NCBI GenBank assembly: GCA_004294445.1
Contig: REAZ01000033.1
Coordinates: 1 to 49,299, forward strand
Direction: 5' to 3'
Length of the DNA stretch: 49,299 nt
From: Cytophagales bacterium
GTDB lineage: Bacteria > Bacteroidota > Bacteroidia > Cytophagales > Thermoflexibacteraceae
Notes under the pieces: generated by a model
Databases searched by the model: none
What the model was told of the DNA's origin: nothing
The model's input: the letters and a program-made list of their open reading frames with translations, nothing else
In this document: piece after piece, positions 42,779 through 49,299 of the stretch
Numbering within the stretch: the first letter of the stretch is position 1
How the letters are laid out: every line of letters starts with the position of its first letter
Program-made: the position numbers and the translations under genes

Positions 42779-44281
42779 TTATACAAAGGCAAATTTTTGG
42801 GTATTGAGCATAGAAATTTCTTTGGCTTCGAGTTCTGTATGCCCCATGAGGAACAAGTCCACTTGCCTTGCTGCCTCTCGCCCTTCGGAAATTGCCCAAA
42901 CGACTAAGGACTGCCCGCGCCGCATATCTCCTGCAACGAATATTTTTTGCTGGGTGGTTTGGTAGTTTATTGCTTTTACGTTGTTTCGCTCGTCCAGTTC
43001 CACGCCCAATTCCTCTAACATTCCCGCGTACTGCGGATTGGTGAAGCCCATCGCCAAAAGTGCTAACTCACACGGAATTTCTCGCTCTGTATTTGGAATT
43101 TCTACGGAGGTCATTCTCCCGTTTTCTATTTTCCATTCTATCTCTACTATTTTGAGTGCAGTAAGATTTCCATGCTCATCACCTATGAATTCTTTGGTTT
43201 GGATAGCCCACTGCCGCGTGCAACCCTCCTCATGGGAAGTGGAGGTGCGCAGCATCATAGGCCATTGAGGCCAAGGCGTACTTTCGGCACGTTGTTTTGG
43301 CGGTGTAGGCATGAGTTCTATTTGGGTTACAGATTTGGCTTTGTGCCTATTGGAAGTGCCTACGCAGTCCGAGCCTGTGTCGCCGCCGCCTATCACCAGC
43401 ACATTTTTATCTGTTGCCCAAATTTCTCCATTTTTGTAAGTAGTTCCGCTATGGTCGGCACTGACAGGTAGTTGAGCGACTCGTTTGTTTTGCTGGCTCA
43501 AAAACTCCATAGCAAAGTAAACGCCTTTGAGGTTTCTCCCTTTGATAGGCAAATCGCGTGGAACGGTAGAGCCTCCGCAAAGAACTACGGCATCAAAATT
43601 TTCTAACAAAGATTTGGTACGAACATTTACGCCCACATTTGCATTGGTTTTGAAGGTAATGCCTTCCTCTTTCATCACTTCCAAACGGCGGTCAATGACG
43701 TTTTTCTCCAATTTGAAGTCGGGGATTCCATAGCGCAACAAGCCGCCAATGGCATCGGCACGCTCAAAAACAGTTACCCAATGCCCTGCTTTGTTTAGCT
43801 GTGCCGCCGCCGCTAATCCTGCGGGACCTGAGCCTATCACGGCTACCTTTTTCCCTGTGCGGTACTTTGGCGGGCTTGGCTTGATGTATCCTTTTTCGAA
43901 AGCCGTTTCGATGATGAATCGTTCTATTGCTTCTATGGTTACGGCAGGTTTGTTTATTCCCAGCACGCAAGAAGACTCGCAAGGTGCAGGGCAAATTCTG
44001 CCTGTAAATTCTGGAAAATTATTGGTAGAAGCCAGCAATTCGTAGGCATATTCCCAATTATTATCGTATATGGCATCGTTGAACTCTGGGATAATATTCC
44101 CTAAAGGGCAACCGCTATGGCAGAAAGGCACACCGCAACTCATGCATCGAGCAGCCTGTTTTTTTGCCTTTTCTTCTGATAAGGTTTCTTCTATTTCTTG
44201 GTAGTCAAGCAAGCGTTCGGCTACTTTTCTTTTTGTAGGAGCTTCACGTTCAAACTCCATAAATCCTGTTGGCTTTCCCAT
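42779..44281 (-). CDS. gltD: glutamate synthase, small (beta) subunit
   Basis: The 500-residue FAD protein passes electrons from NAD(P)H to the large subunit. N-terminal Cys clusters for two 4Fe-4S centres lie in ARCMSCGVPFCHSGCPLGN and in GRICPAPCESSCVLG. The FAD motif GSGPAGLAAA and the NAD(P)H motif GGGDTGSDC follow, and the C-terminus has VAGDMRRGQSLVVWAI. It lies downstream of gltB on the same strand, 61 bases apart with an AT-rich repeat between. Confidence 0.96.
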   Translation of the reverse strand: MGKPTGFMEFEREAPTKRKVAERLLDYQEIEETLSEEKAKKQAARCMSCGVPFCHSGCPLGNIIPEFNDAIYDNNWEYAYELLASTNNFPEFTGRICPAPCESSCVLGINKPAVTIEAIERFIIETAFEKGYIKPSPPKYRTGKKVAVIGSGPAGLAAAAQLNKAGHWVTVFERADAIGGLLRYGIPDFKLEKNVIDRRLEVMKEEGITFKTNANVGVNVRTKSLLENFDAVVLCGGSTVPRDLPIKGRNLKGVYFAMEFLSQQNKRVAQLPVSADHSGTTYKNGEIWATDKNVLVIGGGDTGSDCVGTSNRHKAKSVTQIELMPTPPKQRAESTPWPQWPMMLRTSTSHEEGCTRQWAIQTKEFIGDEHGNLTALKIVEIEWKIENGRMTSVEIPNTEREIPCELALLAMGFTNPQYAGMLEELGVELDERNNVKAINYQTTQQKIFVAGDMRRGQSLVVWAISEGREAARQVDLFLMGHTELEAKEISMLNTQKFAFV

Positions 44282-44291
44282 TTGGCAATGA

Positions 44292-44311
44292 TTAGTTATG
44301 AGTTATGAATT
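44292..44311. repeat. copy of the dispersed AT-rich repeat between gltB and gltD
   Basis: TTAGTTATGAGTTATGAATT shares 13 bases with the two copies at 25164-25199 and 15 bases with the left arm of the hairpin at 15181. Confidence 0.5.
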
Positions 44312-44342
44312 CAATTAAGATACTCATTATTAAATATTTATA

Positions 44343-47300
44343 TTAGACAACATCTTGGAAAATACCATAGACAATTTCCTTGTTATGGATTTGCTCGGAC
44401 AAAGTGATGTTTTTCTTTTCTAATGCTTTCCTGAACTCATTAGGCATTACTTTCAAAAATTGGCTCATTGTTTTGTCCCAATTATCCAATACTTCTTTGG
44501 CAAGTGCTGACTGCGTATAGTTTGCATGGTTTTCTACAAACATTTTAATAATATGCTTATCTTCTTCGCCTACGGCTTCCAAAGACACCATTTCTTTGTT
44601 AAGTTTGCCTTCAAAATCACCCTCTTTGTCCCAAATATAGGCAACGCCGCCGCTCATACCTGCGGCAAAGTTTCGCCCTACATTGCCAAGAATGATGACT
44701 AATCCGCCTGTCATATATTCACATCCGTGGTCGCCAATGCCCTCTACTACGGTTTTCACGCCCGAATTACGCACTGCAAAACGCTCTCCCGCCATGCCTC
44801 TGATGTATGCCTCGCCCGAAGTAGCCCCATAAAAAGCTACGTTCCCCACGATGCTATTGGTAGCAGGTTTGAACTTTGCAGTTCGGTCGGGGTAAAGAAT
44901 AAGTTGCGCCCCCGATAGCCCTTTGCCGAAATAGTCATTTGTATCTCCTTCTATCTCCATCGTGAGTCCTTTGGCAGCAAATGCAGCAAAACTTTGCCCT
45001 GCCGTTCCCCTGAACTTAAAGTGAATAGTATTTTGTGGCAATCCTTCGCCATTGTATAATTTGGAAATTTCATTGGAAAGCATTGTGCCTACGGCTCTGT
45101 CGGTGTTTTGAATTTCAAATTCTGCTTTTACTTTTTCTTTCGACTCTAAGGCTGCTTTCGCTACTTTGATGAGTTGCCTATCCAATACATGGTCTATTTC
45201 ATGGTTTTGGACTTCTTGGTTAAACAAACCCACTTCCAAAGTTACAGGCGGACGATAAAGCACCGCTGAAAGGTCTAAGTTCTTGTGTTTCCAATGCTTA
45301 ATATCTTGTCGCATTTCCAAGCAGTTGCTTTGCCCTATCATTTCATCTACGGTATGGAAACCTAATTCTGCCATGATTTCACGCAGTTCTGTTGCCAAAA
45401 AAGTAAACAGATTTACTACGTGTTCGGGCTTTCCTGTAAATAAGGCTCTCAGTTCTTCATTTTGGGTAGCTACCCCAACAGGGCAAGTATTGAGATGGCA
45501 TTTTCGCATCATGATACAGCCAGAAGTTACTAAGGCTGCCGTTGCTACGCCCCATTCTTCAGCCCCAAGCATGGCAGCTACTGCCAAATCTTTGCCTGTT
45601 CTTATTTGTCCGTCTGTTTGAACTACTATTCGGCTACGCAATTTATTTTTAACCAATGTTTGGTGGGTTTCAGCAAGCCCTAACTCCCAAGGTAACCCTG
45701 CATGGCGAATAGAGCTAAGTGGCGAAGCACCCGTTCCGCCGTCATGCCCTGCTATCAGCACTACGTCTGCATGTGCTTTGCAAACGCCTGTAGCTACAGT
45801 GCCTACACCCGCTTCAGATACCAATTTTACACTAATTCGTGCATCTTGGTTGGCATTTTTCAAATCAAAAATAAGCTGCGCCAAATCCTCTATCGAATAA
45901 ATATCGTGATGCGGAGGTGGAGAAATCAAGCCTACGCCGGGCGTAGAATGTCGAGTTCTACCTATCCATTCATCTACCTTATAGCCGGGGAGCTGCCCTC
46001 CTTCCCCTGGTTTTGCTCCTTGCGCCATTTTTATTTGTAGCTCATTTGCATTGCTCAGGTAGTAACTTGTTACCCCAAAACGCCCTGAGGCTACTTGTTT
46101 GATGGCAGAGTTTAGCCAATCTCCATTTTCTCGTTTCTTAAATCTTCTTTCGTCTTCGCCACCTTCGCCGCAGTTGCTTTTTCCGCCTATTCGGTTCATA
46201 GCAATCGCAAGCGTAGTGTGTGCTTCCCAAGAAATAGAACCAAAAGACATAGCACCTGTGGCAAAGCGTTTGAAAATATTTTCAATAGGCTCTACTTTTT
46301 CTATCGGAATAGGCTGTCTTGGCTTAAATTTCAACATCCCTCTCAAGGTCAATGCCTTCAAACTTTGGTCATCTATGAGTTTAGAATATTTTTTAAACAA
46401 GGAATAATCGTTGCGTTTTGTAGATTCTTGGAGCAAATGAATAGTCTGCGGATTGAAAATGTGTGCTTCTCCTCGCTGTTTCCATTGGTAAATACCGCCT
46501 ACTTCCAAGCGTTGATTTGGTATAGGCTCGGTTGGGAATGCCAAACGATGCCTGATAAGCACTTCTTGAGCTATTTCGTCTAACTTCAGCCCGCCTATTC
46601 GAGAGATAGTTCCAGTAAAATACCTGTCTATCACCTCTTTATGAATCCCCAAAGCCTCAAATATTTGCGCTCCCTGATAGGATTGCAAAGTAGAAATACC
46701 CATTTTAGCAAAGATTTTTAATAATTCTTTGCCAACGGCTTTAGTATAATTTTCATGCAGTTTTTCTTCGCTAAGTGTAGTATCGAGCAGGTGTTGATGC
46801 TTCATGTTGGTGATAGTTTCGAAAGCCAAATACGGATTCACACCCGATGCCCCGTAGCCTATGAGGGTAGCAAAATGATGCGTTTCCCACACATCGCAAG
46901 ACTCAACTATGATGCCCACACTTCCCCTCATTCCCTTTCGCAATAAGTGGTGGTGTACAGCAGCCATCGCAAGTAAAGAAGGTATTTGAGCATGGCTACT
47001 ATCAAAGCTGCGGTCAGACAAGATGATGATAGAAAAACCATCTTCTACGGCGTGTTCTGCATATTGGCAGATGCGGTCTAAGCCTCTTTCCAAAGAGCCA
47101 GCCTTGCCGTCTGCTTTGAAATACATATAAATAGTTTTTGACTGAAAACCCTTGTGGTCTATATAGCGGATTTTTTCCAAATCTTGATTGCTAAGAACGG
47201 GCTGCTGCAATTCGAGCATGTGGCAATGTCTTGGCGTTTCGCTCAACAGATTTTTATTAGGACCTACAAACGAAATCAAAGACATAATCAGTCGCTCACG

Positions 47301-48923
47301 AATTGGGTCAATCGGCGGATTGGTAACTTGGGCAAAAAGTTGTTTGAAATAGCTCGACAAATGCTGACTTTGCTCCGAAAGTATGGCAAGTGGAGTATCC
47401 AAACCCATCGAGCCAAGAGCTTCATAGCCCGTCATTGACATTGGTCCGATGATGTATTTGAGGTCTTCGGAAGTAAATCCCGCAGATATCTGACGCTTAA
47501 TAAGTGCTTTATCTCCCAAAGGGCGAAATTTTCCATCAGGCTCAGGCACGTCTGCCAATTTTATTTTATATTGAGAAAGCCAATCTTGATAAGGCTTTTG
47601 AGAACATATTTGCTCTTTTACTTCTTCATCAGCAATAATTCGCCCCTGCTCCATGTCCACAATAAACATCTTACCGGGCTGCAAACGACCTTTTTTGATG
47701 ACTTTGGATTGGTCTATGTCCAACACGCCCGTTTCAGAAGCCATTACGACAATATCATCACTTGTTACGCAGTAGCGGGAAGGACGCAAGCCGTTTCTAT
47801 CCAGCGTTGCCCCGACTATTTTGCCATCTGTAAAAGTAATAGATGCGGGTCCGTCCCAAGGCTCAGAAAGAGATGCGTGAAATTCGTAAAAAGACTTGCG
47901 GACACTATCCATGTCTTGGTTGCCGTCCCATGCTTCAGGAATGAGCATCATCATAACATGAGGCAAAGAACGCCCACTTAGCACCAACATTTCTATTACA
48001 TTGTCCAAATTGGCAGAATCCGACTGGGTGGGGTTGCAAATAGGGCGTAGCATTTCTATTTCCTCTTTGGAGAAAAACTCAGAAACAAAATCCATTTCGG
48101 CAGAGGTAAACCAAGAAACATTGCCTTTGACTGTGTTAATTTCGCCATTGTGGGCTATGTAGCGGAAAGGCTGTGCCAACTTCCAAGAAGGGAAAGTATT
48201 GGTAGAAAAGCGGGAATGAATCACCGCCAAAGCCGATACCATGTTTTCATTGTGCAAATCGGGGAAATAAGGACGAACCTGCCCCGTAGTTAATTGACCT
48301 TTATAGACAATGGTTTTATAAGAAAGCGAAGCAAAGTAAAAAGCACCTTTCAAACCCGTAACTGTTTCGTTGATGATTCGAGTGGCGTAGTTTCGCAATA
48401 CAAACAGCCTTCGCTCAAATGCCAACAAATCAGTAACATGAGGAGGACGTTTGATGAAAACCTGCTCCATTAGTGGCTCTCCCGAGATTGCCGTTTCGCC
48501 AATCTCGGCATTGCTTGTAGGCACTACCCTATAGCCAAGCAACTCCAATTTGAGTTTTTTGATATTTCTGTTCAAAATAGACCGACATTCCTCACGCAAT
48601 TTTTCATCTCTTGGAAAAAAAACCATTCCCACGCCGTATTCGCCAAAAGGGGGCAAATCCAAGCCCATTTTGGTACACTCGTCCAAGAAAAATTCGTGCG
48701 GCAACTGAATGAGAATACCCGCTCCATCTCCCGTATTTGCCTCGCATCCACAAGCCCCACGATGCTCCATCTTGGTCAGCATTTTGATGCCATCTTCTAT
48801 AATTTGGTGTGATTTGCGCCCCTTGATATTGGCAATGAAACCAATCCCGCAGGCATCATGCTCGAAACTTGGGTCATACATTCCCTCTGCTTCGTAAGGC
48901 TTGTTGTTTTGCTCGTACATCAT
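44343..48923 (-). CDS. gltB: glutamate synthase, large (alpha) subunit
   Basis: The 1526-residue enzyme makes two glutamates from glutamine and 2-oxoglutarate. The N-terminal class II amidotransferase has its nucleophile at Cys25 (HDACGIGFI) after a 24-residue propeptide that must be cleaved. The central domain and the FMN/synthase domain follow (GRFGVTSYYLSNANELQIK, GAKPGEGGQLPGYK). The 3Fe-4S cysteines are in CIMMRKCHLNTCPVG (~1133-1148); the C-terminal beta-helix GXGXG domain has GTAGQSFAAF and GMSGGVAYIWD. Full length. It heads the gltB-gltD unit for ammonia assimilation. Confidence 0.97.
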   Translation of the reverse strand: MMYEQNNKPYEAEGMYDPSFEHDACGIGFIANIKGRKSHQIIEDGIKMLTKMEHRGACGCEANTGDGAGILIQLPHEFFLDECTKMGLDLPPFGEYGVGMVFFPRDEKLREECRSILNRNIKKLKLELLGYRVVPTSNAEIGETAISGEPLMEQVFIKRPPHVTDLLAFERRLFVLRNYATRIINETVTGLKGAFYFASLSYKTIVYKGQLTTGQVRPYFPDLHNENMVSALAVIHSRFSTNTFPSWKLAQPFRYIAHNGEINTVKGNVSWFTSAEMDFVSEFFSKEEIEMLRPICNPTQSDSANLDNVIEMLVLSGRSLPHVMMMLIPEAWDGNQDMDSVRKSFYEFHASLSEPWDGPASITFTDGKIVGATLDRNGLRPSRYCVTSDDIVVMASETGVLDIDQSKVIKKGRLQPGKMFIVDMEQGRIIADEEVKEQICSQKPYQDWLSQYKIKLADVPEPDGKFRPLGDKALIKRQISAGFTSEDLKYIIGPMSMTGYEALGSMGLDTPLAILSEQSQHLSSYFKQLFAQVTNPPIDPIRERLIMSLISFVGPNKNLLSETPRHCHMLELQQPVLSNQDLEKIRYIDHKGFQSKTIYMYFKADGKAGSLERGLDRICQYAEHAVEDGFSIIILSDRSFDSSHAQIPSLLAMAAVHHHLLRKGMRGSVGIIVESCDVWETHHFATLIGYGASGVNPYLAFETITNMKHQHLLDTTLSEEKLHENYTKAVGKELLKIFAKMGISTLQSYQGAQIFEALGIHKEVIDRYFTGTISRIGGLKLDEIAQEVLIRHRLAFPTEPIPNQRLEVGGIYQWKQRGEAHIFNPQTIHLLQESTKRNDYSLFKKYSKLIDDQSLKALTLRGMLKFKPRQPIPIEKVEPIENIFKRFATGAMSFGSISWEAHTTLAIAMNRIGGKSNCGEGGEDERRFKKRENGDWLNSAIKQVASGRFGVTSYYLSNANELQIKMAQGAKPGEGGQLPGYKVDEWIGRTRHSTPGVGLISPPPHHDIYSIEDLAQLIFDLKNANQDARISVKLVSEAGVGTVATGVCKAHADVVLIAGHDGGTGASPLSSIRHAGLPWELGLAETHQTLVKNKLRSRIVVQTDGQIRTGKDLAVAAMLGAEEWGVATAALVTSGCIMMRKCHLNTCPVGVATQNEELRALFTGKPEHVVNLFTFLATELREIMAELGFHTVDEMIGQSNCLEMRQDIKHWKHKNLDLSAVLYRPPVTLEVGLFNQEVQNHEIDHVLDRQLIKVAKAALESKEKVKAEFEIQNTDRAVGTMLSNEISKLYNGEGLPQNTIHFKFRGTAGQSFAAFAAKGLTMEIEGDTNDYFGKGLSGAQLILYPDRTAKFKPATNSIVGNVAFYGATSGEAYIRGMAGERFAVRNSGVKTVVEGIGDHGCEYMTGGLVIILGNVGRNFAAGMSGGVAYIWDKEGDFEGKLNKEMVSLEAVGEEDKHIIKMFVENHANYTQSALAKEVLDNWDKTMSQFLKVMPNEFRKALEKKNITLSEQIHNKEIVYGIFQDVV

Positions 48924-49242
48924 GAATCCTTTATTTTATACTTTGTTTTATGGAAAAATCCTCAAAATAGCAGTTATTCGCTAAACGGTATTGCTAAGTT
49001 AGCGATTAAATCTTAGATATTTCAACAAATTTGATATTTTTTATCAATATTATTAAAAATATTTCAAAAAAAGTAAAAAATAATTTCAAATATGATAAAA
49101 ATATGAACAGACTGTAAGGCGTAGGATTTCATAGGTCTATAAAAGCAAATAGCGAGTAAAGCTGAAGTAACTCACCTCCCTGCGGGCATAAAGCGAGGTG
49201 TTAAGCACATAAGTAAAAGTTTTCAAGTTTTACTATTTTTGC
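48924..49242. other. intergenic region upstream of gltB
   Basis: 319 AT-rich bases hold the gltB promoter region (no clear TAnnTTTG seen) and, at about 49172-49200, a short hairpin CACCTC...GAGGTG. No gene is visible. The right part could include the end of the element whose gene starts at 49243. Confidence 0.4.
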
Positions 49243-49299
49243 ATGATGAGACCCAAAAAATATATCGTATTAAAGGAAGATGAAATATTTTACTTGGAG
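49243..49299 (+). CDS. start of a gene cut by the window end, transposase-like
   Basis: Nineteen codons from an ATG at 49243 (or 49246) are open to the window edge and read RPKKYIVLKEDE after the start. A basic MRPKK start followed by a short strand and an acidic stretch is common at the start of IS630-type transposases (helix-turn-helix domain follows). The piece is too short to be sure. Confidence 0.35.
   Translation, partial: MMRPKKYIVLKEDEIFYLE

Noticed and set aside
49172..49200. CACCTC...GAGGTG hairpin as a terminator or IS end
   Set aside because: Six-base stem, long loop and no T run; cannot be told from chance.

Overview
The window is a piece of a low-GC Bacteroidota chromosome, most likely from the Cytophagales or a related group. 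Three things point there: promoters of the TTG-N~20-TAnnTTTG type instead of -35/-10 boxes, little sign of Shine-Dalgarno sites, and typical families (DUF349 repeat protein, DUF4920, SPOR protein, Bacteroidota-type trigger factor and EF-P). I cannot name the species from sequence alone.

Layout. 1-540: the tail of an unidentified gene and uninformative DNA. 543-2468: DUF349 protein. 2583-4739: an AT-rich three-gene cassette (COG1106/AAA_15-type ATPase, an unknown acidic protein, a RelE/ParE-like toxin) bounded on both sides by nearly identical terminator hairpins. 4893-6511: secreted protein and galactokinase. 6672-9500 (minus): hisS-asnS operon. 9644-9825: debris of a DNA methyltransferase gene. 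9843-11135: sufE, sufT and a bacilliredoxin. 11187-14356 (minus): DUF4920 protein, a histidine-rich polytopic membrane protein, a secreted leucine-rich-repeat protein. 14611-16594: efp, bcp, pnuC and a small membrane protein. 16599-19797 (minus): ABC permease and ATPase. 20187-21661: Dabb protein and a Tat-exported sugar isomerase-like protein. 21719-23659 (minus): sorbosone dehydrogenase-like lipoprotein, NifU-domain protein, nuoB. 23782-25153: lipoprotein and fabG. 25185-28342 (minus): a Septu-like pair, an HNH nuclease and an ATPase that carries a long N-terminal beta-helix plus a second alpha/beta domain. 28436-29434: soluble histidine kinase with damaged ATP boxes. 29660-35576: MORN/NTR/Kazal-like protein, GT39-type glycosyltransferase, TolC, aroK, SPOR protein. 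35880-35959: tRNA-Leu(UAG). 36140-41384: trigger factor, CarH-like MerR regulator, small helical protein, rpiB, ugd, doxX. 41446-48923 (minus): pgk, gltD, gltB. The window ends inside the start of a gene that looks like a transposase.

Most genes are household functions: translation, Fe-S cluster assembly, sugar and amino-acid metabolism, envelope. The accessory content sits as islets between them. Best candidates for undescribed biology are the beta-helix/ATPase + HNH pair (25185-28342) and the ATPase/unknown/RelE-like cassette (2583-4739), both of which look like anti-phage modules. Smaller points of note are the MORN-NTR-Kazal fusion, a MerR protein that keeps the full set of CarH cobalamin and light-sensing residues, and an EF-P whose tip lysine is replaced. 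All family names come from reading the translations; no database search was run.
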